Made by a program: the position numbers and the translations under genes
Shown here: piece by piece, positions 51,409 through 64,000 of the stretch
Numbering within the stretch: the stretch's first letter is position 1
How the letters are laid out: each line of letters begins with the position of its first letter
Assembly: GCA_022829145.1 (NCBI GenBank)
Contig: CM040758.1
Location: 12,112,628-12,176,627, forward strand
Source of the DNA: Albula goreensis
Lineage: Eukaryota; Chordata; Actinopteri; Albuliformes; Albulidae
DNA: 64,000 bases
Reading direction: 5' to 3'
The notes under the pieces: generated by a model
Told to the model about the DNA's origin: nothing
Databases searched by the model: none
The model's input: only the letters and a program-made list of their open reading frames with translations

Positions 51409-54400
51409 CAAAATAATGGTGCTCTTGATATGTATTTGGAATCTGACAAAGAAGCCACAGAATGTAATCTCCAACATCTGCAGCCCGTCTTTAAATACAT
51501 ATGATAACCCATGATGCCTTGGTGCTAGGAGTCATTAACAAAGTAAACTTGAACCATGTCATCAAATTACGCAGCCTGGCAAACCTGTGGGGTTCTGCCT
51601 ATTTCAAGGTCTGATGTATGGCGTGCTTCAGAATGTTTTTCCAAGCAAGCCCAACAGTGCATAATCCTCAGACCAGGGGCAATAAAACTCAGGTTTCTAC
51701 TGTACCTGCCAGCTGACGGTCTTACGATATTAGAGCCACGAAGAGCGTGAAATGCCAGAGAAGGGATATCAAAGCCTCAGTCCTGCCATTATGACATCAG
51801 AAACCTATGAAGTAAACAGGCATGAAGCAGAACTGGGATCACAGCCTAAGAGAAGACAGCCCATAGGTGCTGAGGTCAAGTCTTGGAGCCCCACCCACAG
51901 TATCTATGGCAACCCCCCTAACTGTTATGATACTCAAAACTTCTATAAAGATGGCAGTGTTATTGTTAATCCCACAGATGCACTGAGAATAAAATATTTA
52001 TAGGCAATGAGGACTAGATTAGTTTTTATTTGGATGCTAATAAAAAGTTAAAAAGAAAAGACTCATAAATACAGTATATATTTCAAAACACATAAGGAAG
52101 GAAAAGCAACAGCTCAAAAAAACTTTACAGGAATTCCAAATACAAAACATCTCAATCAGGCTGCAACAACACAAACATTTTGAAAATACATTTTGAATGA
52201 ATTATCCTTGACATAACTTTATCATCAATTTCCTTTGTTTCCTTTCAACAATGGCCAGTTTCACATTATCTTTGACAGCCAGAAATATTACCGCAGAGTG
52301 CCAGCAGGTTTTTAAAAATAACAAAAAAAGAAGATTAAGGTATTTTTAATAAAAGTTTTGTTGTGGAGAGCATGCCACATGATAGATTTGCAGTTTGTGA
52401 TTGCGGGTCTGAGCTCTGGTGCAGGGAGCTGGAGGCAGTGGAGAGACAGGGTCTGTAATGATGACAAATGACCCATGGCTCAGAGCCATGAGGCAGGCTG
52501 GAGGCTACGGGCTTTTCCTCCACAAACGCTCCACGAGGATTCCCTCAAACACTCTTCAAAGCGCATTTGCCGTGACACGATAGGAAGGAACGCTGTCCAG
52601 TTAACGCTGGCGTGGGCATCAAAGAGCCGGGCGATGCTTTACCATGCGTGCCTTTGGAATGGGTTTATGCCCACACTTTCATACCTGTGGCTTCCCACGT
52701 GCTTGTGCCATGTCTCAAAGACATGATATGTATCTGTGTGACTTTACACTGAACAGGATTCGCATAGGGTGTGCCATACGATAAACAGGTCCAATCATAG
52801 CGCAATGGTCATTTAATATGGCCCAAGGGATTTCCAGTGGCAGTCTGGTGATAAGAAATGGGAAGAATTCATTGGCCACATTACTTCAGTGTCAGCAATA
52901 ATATAAATCCATACATTGACAGACAATCATTTCAAGGACTAAAATATACCATAGGTCAGAAAATCAAAAAACCACAGCTAATCTTATTGGACAATGGCAC
53001 AATGTCTCTACACTTAGTTATTAGTTCTTGCAAAACTAACAGTAATGGCATAGGAAGACAACTGACCGCAAGCATTTCTGAAGAAAAGAAATAAACTGCT
53101 GGGATTGATAACCCAGTTCTTACCTTCTTTAAAGCAACACACCTTTATAACAAGGATTCATTTCAAGTTCCCTCTTGCTCCTTGAATGTACTTGGGATAT
53201 GATCACATATGTTAAATGTAAATACATTGAATAAAATAAAATCCTGAGCCAGTTAAACTGAAATTACTTCATTTTGTGCACAATATCAACTATTAGAATG
53301 ATCAAGTGTTTGGACTTCCAATGGAGAACTGTGTGTGAAATGAAATGGAGAATGTGTGTGTAATGTATAAATGCAGTTAATAACAGGTCTCCAAGGAAGG
53401 TGTGTCATGTGTAGAAGAGACACACGTCCTCAGAACAGTGGTTCCCAAAATGGAAATTTAAGATCATCCTGTATGAAAGAAGGGCCTAAATAGTGAGCAT
53501 CTGCTTCTGTCTGGTCTCACAGCTCACAGGAGACATGAGGTGCATGGTCATTTGGCTCATGTACCTACCCCTGCTAACAAAACAATTATTCCGCAATACC
53601 CGCTAGTCAAGCGGTTGCCAAATCCTGCACATCCAGTGACCCACTAACGTAGTCTACATGGTACTGCTGGGAGAGCTGCCAACAGGTTTTTATTAATTAT
53701 TCATAACTGGTATACTGCAATTACATTATGCATTGTGTGGAGCAATTGCTCTTTGGCACCGCTAACAAAAAGTTCCCACAGGATGTACATAAGGCTCTTT
53801 AAATCATATTCATTTTCACATAGGTCTGGGACTCCAGGTTTTTCTTGGTTTGTCTGGAGTTAACTCATTACTCCTCAGAAGCAAGAGCACCTGTATCAGC
53901 CACACCATAGTATTGAGACGAACAACTACCATAACAGTTGGGAGAAATTGTCAATTAACAATTTCACATCCATGCAGAGGAAGCGGTCAGAGAGCACATG
54001 ACATCTAGGATTGGGCTGGTCTTGTGTAAAACAGGGGAACCAAGGAATTTCCTGGCTTCACAGTGTAACGTTAACAGGACAGAACTAGAAAACAAAAGGG
54101 ATTCAAATCCTGGGCAAAAGTTGTCTTTCTGGTTCTGCCTTCCTGGTAAAGCTGGCATCTCATTACTGGTACAGCGCCCTATACACTTGCAGAGCAGATG
54201 TCCCTGTTCTAGGCAGCTCACTCGTTTTATCTGCTCATGCTACAGGTGGCGATATATTGAAGAAATGCAGGTGATGAGCTTTGCCCCCACCAGCTGTGTT
54301 CCACCTGGATTCCAACTGTTTGGTCAAAAGTGCACTTTTGCGATGATCTCTCCTCACACCCTCCCTTTAAAGTCTTCAGAGCTCACTGTGCCTCAGATCT

Positions 54401-55590
54401 TCATTCCCCCAGTCCCGGGGCGTCTGCCTGATTCAAGGAGCACTTGAAATCATTCCAATTCAGAAGCTTGAGTTGTCAAACTCCCCTTGGTTTATGTGAT
54501 CAAACCACACATTGTGCATAAATCATACATAACATTGAACCACCTCCTGATAATGTCTGATCTTCAAAGAGTTTGGGGGAAAGATTTTTTTTTAATTCAC
54601 AAGTAAGGAGGAGCCATAGGTGGAAAATCGATTTGAGAAAGAGTGAGAGCAGAACTTTACATCCAGTTCATCATACAAGGCAATGACTCTGACAGAGAGT
54701 GGGGCTTCAAAGTGCTGGTATCCCCCATCACTTATATACTTTCTATGAAGCTGGGCACTGCAGCCCAGAGAGAAGCTGCTATTACATGCCTCCAGGAAAC
54801 TCATACAGCTGTCATGTCAATCATATGAACAGTCCTCTTTTTTAATCAAAAAGACCAGTAAATCAACCACTACTTAAACTCCTGCTACAGAAAATCAGAT
54901 CACAAAAAGGTGGGGAAAACATGAAATGCATTCAGATCAAAATAAAAGAAAGAAAATACATATGAGTGCAGAGTAAACACATTTTTATTGGTGTATATTC
55001 TGTAAATAAATATGAATTTAAAAGATACTCCAAGAAAAAAAGAAACAACACATATTAAATTGAGCAAAGTGGTAGTAGGGTTCTCTATGTTTGGATCTGG
55101 AACCATTCAGTAACAGCTTACATCTATTGTTTTGAAGACCACCCAAAGTCAAATCTAATTCAGATAGCAAGCCACCGTTATTTGTTTTTGATAGAGTTTT
55201 GTCTGATTTTGGTGTTGTGACAAGAGATGATGAAATTCTCATAGTAAAGAATAAAGAAGCCGAGCTCCGGAATCATTTAAAAGCACAAAGCATGCTACAA
55301 GCATAACATCCTCAAAAAACAATGCACAACCTTACAGGGAACATTTTAAGCCTACCCCCACACACACTTAGGCTAATGCTTTATTTTTATAGCGTTACAA
55401 ATACAGAGGTCATAAAATGGTCATTGATATGAAGGACAGCATAATATAAGCAAGTAACAGATGAGGTAACAGGAAAAAAAATGCAGCACAGAATGAACTT
55501 GCATTTCCTTATCAGTTGACACTAATAAGGCCCCTCTATGCAGCTCAATCACTACATCATTCAATCTCCATTACTGTGCTTGCATAAATG
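51409..55590. other. Gene-free block
   Basis: No gene is supported. More complex patches occur at 51480-51760 and 52380-52740. A CAGTGGTTCCCAAAATGG word at 53436-53453 resembles the end of a hAT-type repeat but has no partner. Confidence 0.45.
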
Positions 55591-56100
55591 GGGTTTGGCC
55601 TCTCTCTCTCTTTTGCATGCCTGTTCTATCCTGCTTGTAGCTGTCCTGTTGCATTACAGCGCTATCGTCGCACCATAAATGTGCTTTCCCCATCGCTGAG
55701 AAACGGCTCCAATCCCGAGCTGAACGATGATATCTAAATCTCCGCACAGCTGTTCTGCCAAGAACAATGAGAGAGTCATACATGCGGATTTGGACTGAAG
55801 GAAGCGGCGGCCCTGCGTGGAGCCATCCCGGGAACTGAGATACGATTCCCGAAAGCCGGAGAGCAGAATCCTCTCATCTGCGGAAAATCCCCTGTAAAGC
55901 CGAGAGGAACCCCAGCCCCTCGCATTCCTCCGTATAATTCGGTTTATTGGCTCAGAGGTGGCGGCGGTCCAAGCGTAACATGTTCCTCAGGTTGGCGAAG
56001 GGGATAGGCTGATGCCTTTGGCCTTGGAAATCAGAGAGCTGACTAAAGTCACTGTGGTGCGCTGTGAAACAGCGGAGGGCTGGACAAAACACATGCTAAA
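55591..56100. promoter_or_regulatory. Candidate conserved non-coding element, CpG-retaining
   Basis: About 500 bases with many CpGs, set in AT-rich DNA. It includes GGTTTATTGGCTCAGAGG near 55939 and palindromic CCCGGG near 55827. No frame is convincingly coding. It could be an enhancer or an orphan CpG island. Confidence 0.35.
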
Positions 56101-59100
56101 ATAAGAGAAATGAAAGAGACCGAAGCACTGCAGTAGGAAAGACAGAATAGCCAACAGTTTATTATTTTAACAGTAACAGCAATCCCTTTATATGTGTGTT
56201 TTTTTCCCCAAGTAATTCATTAAGTGTATATGAACCGCAGTAGAACCACAGATAAAGTAAGTACTATAAAATGCATGTATTTAAATACTAGTTAAATACT
56301 ATAACATATTAGGCCTCATCATTTAAAACAATGCTTTACTAAAAATATTTTCTTGCATAATTGCTGTCATGAAGGGAGAAAAAACGATTACACTCTGTAA
56401 AAATAGACAAAAATGCATCACTGGGTGGAAAGAGGAGAGTTGATTAAAATGTATATTTTATCCCCATTTTTTCCGTCAGCAGTTTTGATGTCCTTGACTT
56501 AACTCAGTCCTGGTCATGTGAATCAGACTATGAGTCCAAAACATGCAAAATTACACTGCAGAGATGACAGACACTATAATGCTTGGAAAATAATGAATAA
56601 ACTTAAAATGTAGATAAATACACAAACATAAATCAAAATGCAAACATGAAGGGGAACTAAAACATATATTAAAACCAAGATTTTAAAAACACAGCCAAAA
56701 AAATAAATCTTTTTCTGCAGCTAAAATGTATATGTGGTAGGTCTCTAAAAGCAATTTGGATATTTGAGGCCAAGCTTTTGGTTATATTCCATGACTTAAT
56801 TACAATGTACCAGACATGGAAAATATTTTACTTTTGCCAAAGAAAAAGGCCTCTACTTGTGTCTGAGAAAGTTTCATAAAGAAGCAGAAAAATAATTTCC
56901 CTGCTGAGCAGCTGTGAAATAAGAAAAAAAAGGTCACTGTTGTTTTTTTCAGCAACTAAGAAGATACATAATATAGTCTTTTGTGCCAGAGGGAGAAATA
57001 TTTTTGACCAGTGTGGGCTACAGTGTTCAACACACAACCTAATGCACTTGAACTGATATTCAGGGCTGTCAGCCTAAATAAAATGTTGACTGCAATTTGA
57101 TGACATAATCAAAATTGAAATAAGACAGATCCTAAGTCATTGGACATCCAAAATATTTTCTTTCCAAATGGCAAGAATTCAGTTATTATTTTTCATTAAT
57201 GACCACATATAAACAGCATCAGATCTGTAGTAAAAAGGAAATGACTTCATGTCAAGCACAGCATCTTTGATAACTTTGGAGTGATCATTAACACACTGTA
57301 GACTGAACCTGGCAAATAGCACATGAATTAGATTTAGTGGTCTGTAATATCGGTTTAATGTTCACACATAATTAACACCCCTGACCAGATTCTGTTAGCT
57401 ATGTGTTAATTCTTGCTCTAAAGTCATCGCAGGTGTTGCTATATGCTTAAACTGTGATAATGTGGTCCTTATGCAATCTCCTCCATGATAACAGTCACAG
57501 TTGATCTGGTTGCACATGTCACTGTTGTCCCCAATTGCTCTGAATTGTGTGGGACAACAGAAACAAAACCTTATATATTTTAAAAGGGCATGTTTTATTT
57601 CATTGGCCATTTCTGTCTTACCAGAAACTGGAGGCATTTCTTTTCAAAACTATGGTCATTTTGACCAAATCTCCTCCCCAGAAGTAGAGCATTTATAAGC
57701 AATGTTTTACCAATACATTTGCATCAATAAAATCTTCAGGTTTCAGAAGGATTGTTTCCAAATGTCAATAAGTATTTGACACACTGGAAAAGATGTACAA
57801 CAGATACATAAATGATCATTCCTTACTGTCTGCCAGGATTGATTTCCATGTAATGATTTTATTGGATAAGGAAATATTTTTTTTGCTGAAGTTTAGCCTA
57901 CCTTACCTTTTGTCACTGTTTCTCTGTAACCAGACTTGCTGGCCCAAGTATGGTGTCCTCATGCCACATGCTGCAGTACATATGGGGTAGCATGAAATGC
58001 CACTGTAACACCTGCTCCATGGCTTGGCCGCCTCCCTCCAATGCAAGCCTAGCCAATCCACAGAGGTGAAGGAATGGACTGTAGCCAATCTCTGATTCAG
58101 GCTTGTGCCATGTGGCAGCAGGCCAAGTCATAAACATCCCACACACTTAGGGAAAATACCCCATTTTCTCCGTCGACTGTATCTGCTGTCACATGTGATA
58201 GTGAGAGCACCCTCCAGCCAGTTTTACTCCTGTTTTCCTGAGAGAATTCTCTAAACAGTGAGAGGTGATGTGGCATATTATTGAACTTGCTCTCATTTTC
58301 CCAGTAACTTTGTGATCAGCATAGTCATATCACACCTATAAAATATGCAAGAATGTATATCATATGAAAATGATTTTTTAGGACACAAGAGAAATTGAGG
58401 AAATTGCTAGCCAGAATACTCATACTCATATTTTCATTGAAACATAAATTTCCATTATGTGTTTGGCGTTTCATTGTCATACTACAGGTGGTAATATATG
58501 AGCTAAAAAAATGCCAAAGTGAGTCAGTTGGGCCTGTAAGCGTACACTGTCCTGAAGCCTTTCCCCGCCAAATCCTCAGAGGTAATACAGCGGACACTTA
58601 TCAAACCAGAATTACAGAGATAGCAGTTATTTCTAAAAAATGTTTTGGAAATCCGACTGAATTTCTCCCTTTTAAAAATATTTCCATAGTTAGCCAGCTA
58701 AATCCTTAACAGACCATTGTGAAATGTCCCCTGGGCTAAATGTGCAAAGCTGGCCCCAGGCAGCTTCTCCCCATTCAGTCAGGGAAGTGATTTATGATCT
58801 TGTATGTAGCGCTTGACCAGTGTCTGCTGCCAGATCTTCTTTCCAGAGAAGTCCCTGGCAATGCCTCTCTCCAGAGCTCCTTTCTCCGGCAGGTGGAAAA
58901 TCTCTCAGCCAGGATTGGTTTTAATTTGTGTTGCTTAGTTGTGTTGCCCTGGTATCAAACACATACACATAGAGGCACACTGCCTTTCCAAGGAGTGGTA
59001 GCCGTACCTGAGTATTGCAGGAATACAGCAAGATAACATCTCATCATAGAGCCTGAAGAACAGTCTGGACAAGGCCGTACTGGGACTAGCTGTGCATAGC

Positions 59101-60067
59101 ACACTAGTGGCCATTCTAGCTGACCTCTTCATGCTTGTGGTTTGAGCAAGAGGATTCAACACAACACATATCACATATTATAGATGTAGTCCTGTGAAAA
59201 CTTTCTTTAAAAGGATTTAAAAAAACGATTAAAAAAAAACCTTGTTTCTGTTGTCTTCATAAAACCTCATGCCTGCTGTTCTTTCAGTTAATTAATGATA
59301 CTGATGAAGAGACGTTCATGAAGATTAGACATTTGGTCAGAAATGTTAGCCAAGAATCACGAATTTCCAAAAAATGATGTGATTGTAAAAGAGAAAACAT
59401 GAGAGAAAAAGAAGGATCCAGCTTAATGCAATTCCGTCTTCAACTTCACAACTTTTGTGATTTTCTACTGAGTGGATAAGATCAGCATGCTGTCAACAAA
59501 ATGAAACACAGATGCTATTAGCTGCTATTTAACATTATATAAACATAATCACGACACTCAAAAGGAGATCTTTTCATTCGCGCTCTCACTGAAGCTGCAC
59601 ACTTCTGAGTCGCTTCTGAGTGCCACTCTAAAGTTTAAGATGACATATCTATGCTTCTGTGGGAAAATAAAATTCAGAAGTAACTCCCTTCATGAGTGAC
59701 CATCACAACTTTGATACAACAGAACAATATTATGGTCACTTATAAATGTCCAAACAATGTGAAATAAGCCAGCCTTGGAAACAATCAGCCCTGCCATGCA
59801 CCATGTGATTAAACACCATTATAACGGAATGCTGTATATTGTTTCAATGGGGACCTTCAGCACAGCCATGGTCTGGCTCTTGCCGTATACTGATAGGAAG
59901 GTTCACAATTCTTTATCTGGCAAAGTTTACAAAACGTATCCTCAAAATCCTCAAAAGTGTACACTTTCAATTAAAACTAAATGGTTTCATTAAAATTTCC
60001 AATAACCTACAATTGTCAAGAATACTCATTGGCATGGATCCAATCAACTTTTGTCTTTAACCTTTGC
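56101..60067. other. Gene-free AT-rich block
   Basis: Nearly 4 kb of AT-rich DNA with a few GC-richer patches (57990-58140, 58720-59010). No gene, RNA or mobile element is recognised. Confidence 0.5.
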
Positions 60068-60087
60068 AAAAAAAAAAAAAAAAAAAA
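60068..60087. repeat. A20 homopolymer
   Basis: A 20-base A run that could be a retroposon tail, but no upstream element is recognised. Confidence 0.85.
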
Positions 60088-63000
60088 TGTAAATGTTTAT
60101 TATATTTTCAGTTTTGTGAATTCAGCAATCATAAAAACCATTCATGCCAAACTGTTGTTGCAGAAAAATACAAAACTATTTCATTCAGTTGTAAATAAAA
60201 CATACCGACCAACACTGATTGAATATAATCATTTTTATTCAATCCATCTTTTAAAAACAAACTCTATTCTAACTTTCTCATCAGTTGTGCATGTTGCATA
60301 AATCAAAATTATTTTCCACATGCATTTACATGTATTTGTATGTAGGTAATTATGGTGCTGTCATAAATGGTGGACAGTACTTCTGAAATGTATGCTTTGA
60401 TTTTCAGTCTTTGAGAGTTTCTGGATCATCTCAGCAAATTCATTGGAATTGGTCCTTAATACTAAGGTTCACCCCCACTCCTGCACAGAAAGGGGTTAGA
60501 GTTTTGACTATAAGAGGAAAATGTAATTAAGTTACATTTTGCTTCTCCCTTTTTCTATCCTTTGATAGTGAGAATTAGTCAATGCACAGGGAGACGGAAG
60601 TTGCTGTATTGCATTCTGGGACTGCTGTCAGAATGTCTGATGAAGACCTAATCTGGACATAAAACCCCCAGGTGTCCTGCATGAATAGGGCTTTATCTGA
60701 GAACCAAGCCATCAGCACACTCACCATATGGGCCCAGTTGTGGAAGATAAAATGTAAAAGGTTGAATAGAGGCAGAAAATGATGGGTGGAGATAAATCAA
60801 TACTGAAAAACTGCTTCAGGAATTGGGATACTGGGCTGTGCACTGTCTGGCATTAACAGTGAAGAGAGCAGGATTCTGTGTGTAATGTTTCTTCTAAGCC
60901 TGTGTTTCCTTACTACCTCTTGGAAAATGTGTCCTGTGCCTTTATGTGCTTGTTGTTTGGCTTCTGAAATTGGCACCCTCAACCACAGCAGCAGAAAAAA
61001 CATGGACATTGTGATATGCTGGACTTCTGTCCAAAACGTAATTACTCAGGGACTGATTTGCAGTCCATGTCAAATGTTCTGGCTAATATGTTTGCATGGT
61101 GTTCCCTTGGTACGCAGAGAGCTGGCTGCAAAGTTACACACTGAACGATAAAGCACAGAGGGCAAAATTAATGTGTGAAAAGAAGAAGGCTGACATACCA
61201 TTTCCTATTGAAGTTAAAATACAGTGTCAGTCATCTTTAAGGCTGGATATATAATCATCTACAAAGCATTGAATGGCTTTACTTGGCTATTCACCCTAAG
61301 AGGATATAATTTCACAACATGTTAATATGTGAAATCTGTCCTCAGCAATCATACACACTTGCAAGTAATGTAAACAAACCTAATGGTTTTCCTTGTAAAT
61401 GGGCCCACACTGCTGTGTGTTTAACCTTCACACTCTTCAGCAAAACATTCAGACTCTTTCATGAGACTTCCGTGGGAGGCAAGCAAAGCCTGCTACTCAC
61501 AGCCATGTCACTTCACAAAATAAACAAAAGTGAAAAGGGAGGTTAAGCCCAGACAGGGCAGCGGAACGTATGCAGGTGTGGTGTAGTTAGCATAGCCTGG
61601 GTGGCTTTGGGGCTCAGAGCATGCCTATTTTTACTGCACAGATCTCAGCAGTCCCTGGACCCAGTCCAGGGATACAAAAGCAATATGCAAAGCTAGCTTT
61701 CCCCATATGCAATATCCTGAATCATAAATACTGCAGAGATTCTTATATGCACTCCATCTGGAAAAAATAAAGATTTATTTGAGAAATATTAAGGCAACAG
61801 ACATTACTTGCTTGAAAGTTTGCTATTGGATTCCATATAGTGTCAATCACCAATGCAAAATCTACACGCCTTCTATAGACACACTCGACTGGTTCAGTCT
61901 TGACTAAAATGGTGTGCTAAGCCTAGGTATTTTGGGATTCACTCAGCAGCAATGTGTATGGAGATACTGTAAAAACGAATGTCAGGGGAACGGATGCTGA
62001 ACATTTGAGAGAATATCTTGGATTTCTGTTCCTCTCTCTTTGAGGATGGAGGAGGGGTCGTTCTGAGAAGCAGGGGGGAGGGAGAAGAGAGAAGGAGGGG
62101 GGTACTTAAAGGACACTCTCAGCTGCTAGATTAACTCATCAACACTGCATTGCCAGGTGTCAACAGAACCGCCTCGCAGACAGGGGTTGACATGGAAACG
62201 AAGACCATTTAGAGGTCACAAGTGGTGGTCCCCGTCAACCTTTCCAGTGCAGGGGGTGTCACCTCTGTGCCTCTGTGAAGGGAAAACAAAAATATATCTG
62301 TTAGAAGCTAGTGCTTTCCAAGACTGGCTGGTATTTGCTTGTTATCATGATTATTTTTAATGTGTTCATGTTGTAATTATACTTGAAGTAATACTCCAAT
62401 GTCTACTGTATAAAAAACTGAACTACGTTTAAATTAACTGCATGTTTAGCACAATGGCAGAGAGGATACAGGACAGATAATGTTACCCTAAACATCTATA
62501 TTTGATTTTAATTTAATTTTAGATTTCAATTTTGTATAGAATACCTTAGAGTTTGCAGCCAGAGTTTAATGTAAAGGATCCTGGCACACTGTTGCCTCCC
62601 TTATAAACCTAGTCCTCACTGTACTGTACTCCCATTAGTGTCTGGGCATCGGCCTACTCCTTCATCCCCTCATCCTGCCCAGTAGGCCAGATTGTGCTGC
62701 CTTTGCACTCGGTCCTCTGGAAGCCGTGACCGCCCCAGAGGGAAATCTGGGTGTTTTCCTTCTAAATCTGTTTTATGCGGGGCAGTGGGTGCCTCATGCC
62801 TCCTGTGTTTTCTTTGGATTTGAGGAAGATCAGGCCAGCGACTTCCTGAGCTGTTGGCATGACACTGAATGTGTTGTAATCCGCGCCCTCGACAAACTGT
62901 TAAGCCCAGAAGGGAATGCCCCGCCCGTGACTTCCAGCTCCACAAAGGGCTGAATGAGTTGGGTTTTAGTGTCCTAAAACAGGTTTACAGTAATGAATGT

Positions 63001-63220
63001 CTGATAACAAAATGACCGGTTTGATCTGTGTATGATTGAGTGAATTAATTGATTTCTTTAGAATGCTCCCCAGTTATTGTGAACTTCTCATTTTCCTTGT
63101 ACAACAGACGCAAATATCACAGCGCAGTGCCAATGACAATTCAGCTTTACTTCAGTCTCTGTACTTCTTAATAAGAACAGACATGTTTGAAGATTTTGAA
63201 TCCAACAATTTAAGTGTATA
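60088..63220. other. Gene-free block
   Basis: AT-rich with purine-rich DNA at 62040-62105. A GC-richer stretch at 62640-62955 is open for about 105 codons on the + strand (62639-62953), without a recognised domain or ATG start. No gene can be supported. Confidence 0.45.
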
Positions 63221-63740
63221 TTAGGCTTCCTTACATTACACAGGCAGCAATAATGTGTCCTCCTTTGTGATCCGCTGTGGAAGAGCTGCACCGATGAAGG
63301 AATGCAGAGATGGAAGTGTAACACACACACAAGTGCAGCACTTCAGAGAGCCAGAGGCGAAAATGCTGGCACATGCATTTCTCCAATTCTTACCCCCACA
63401 CATCCCCCAAAGAGAGGCCGAGCAACAGCCTCCGCCCCCCCCCCAGCCCCCCTCCGTCTCTGTGATGTCCACGCGCTCACGGCCCCTCCCTGGGTCCGGC
63501 GCCAGGAAAGCCAGGCCACCGGTTAAAAAATAGAGTGGCCTACGGTTGTCACACAGGGGCAGGTTGACAGGAAGAGCATGTACTGCAGGGTATTGGATTG
63601 CAGCCGCTGTCATCGGAGAGCAATCATTACTTCTGGTCTAATCATCTCAAGGCTTATAAACAAACGGCGTGCCAACGATGTGTGGCCACATTGTCCTTCT
63701 CTCCTCTGAGCTCATTATAGACTCAGCTTCTGCAGATCTG
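63221..63740. promoter_or_regulatory. Candidate non-coding regulatory patch
   Basis: Complex CpG-containing sequence with a C-rich run (63435-63455) and mixed motifs. Open frames on both strands overlap and are proline-rich or without domains. Confidence 0.25.
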
Positions 63741-64000
63741 AAAACCCCAAGCTGACATGTTTTGATATTTTTCTCTTGTCCAGGTTTTTGGAATCCTCAG
63801 ATGCGGTGCTTGTCGCCAAAGCAGATGGAGGCAGAGCACATTAGTACTAATGACTAATGAAGGAAAGGTAGAATGAGCAGAGGCTCATGGCCATGCTTCC
63901 AATGGATATGACAGTAAATTTAACAACAATGCTAACAACAACATGAACCCATCTTCTCAGATAAACTATGGGCAAACAATCATCAGATTATTTTAATTCC
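63741..64000. other. Right-edge sequence
   Basis: AT-rich. No feature is seen before the window ends. Confidence 0.4.

Noticed and set aside
53436..53453. hAT-type terminal inverted repeat word CAGTGGTTCCCAAAATGG
   Set aside because: No matching inverted partner or 8-base target duplication was found nearby. A similar GAGAACCACTG at 26366-26376 is too far away.

Overview
The window is vertebrate nuclear DNA, most likely from a ray-finned (teleost-type) fish. The basis is one clear intronless vertebrate nanos1-type gene, long gene-free DNA, many dinucleotide and trinucleotide microsatellites, and no bacterial or organellar features. The species cannot be named from the sequence alone.

Only one protein-coding gene can be supported: nanos1 on the + strand at 21374-22051 (225 aa). 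It has an N-terminal motif of the type that recruits the CCR4-NOT deadenylase, and both CCHC zinc knuckles are complete. A GC box and a weak TATA-like site lie upstream. Downstream is about 1.75 kb of AT-rich sequence that reads like a long 3' UTR, with several AATAAA signals and two perfect Pumilio recognition elements. One of these carries the same AUUGUACAUA core as the Drosophila hunchback Nanos response element. This raises the possibility that nanos1 mRNA is controlled by the Nanos-Pumilio complex.

The rest looks like a regulatory gene desert. Patches of higher-complexity, CpG-retaining sequence rich in homeodomain (TAATTA), POU octamer, SOX, E-box and nuclear-receptor-like motifs occur at about 4.1-5.0, 5.6-5.9, 9.4-10.1, 10.5-10.9, 12.2-12.7, 16.0-16.3, 20.1-20.6, 27.5-27.8, 29.2-30.1, 37.4-37.9, 38.8-38.9, 39.8-40.6, 48.6-48.9, 55.6-56.1 and 63.2-63.7 kb. 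They resemble conserved non-coding elements, but conservation cannot be measured here. AT-rich DNA with no recognisable gene lies between them.

Repeats include a degenerate TTAGGG telomere-like array (36.1-36.5 kb), long CA and GT tracts (30.5 and 45.7 kb), CT/GA tracts, an ATTC tract, A/T homopolymers, G-rich quadruplex-prone runs, a near-perfect hairpin at 8.9 kb and a SINE/MITE-like inverted repeat at 33.6 kb. No tRNA, rRNA, CRISPR array or intact transposon was found. No new multi-gene system is visible. The strongest lead is the possible nanos1 feedback loop, followed by the regulatory-element clusters.
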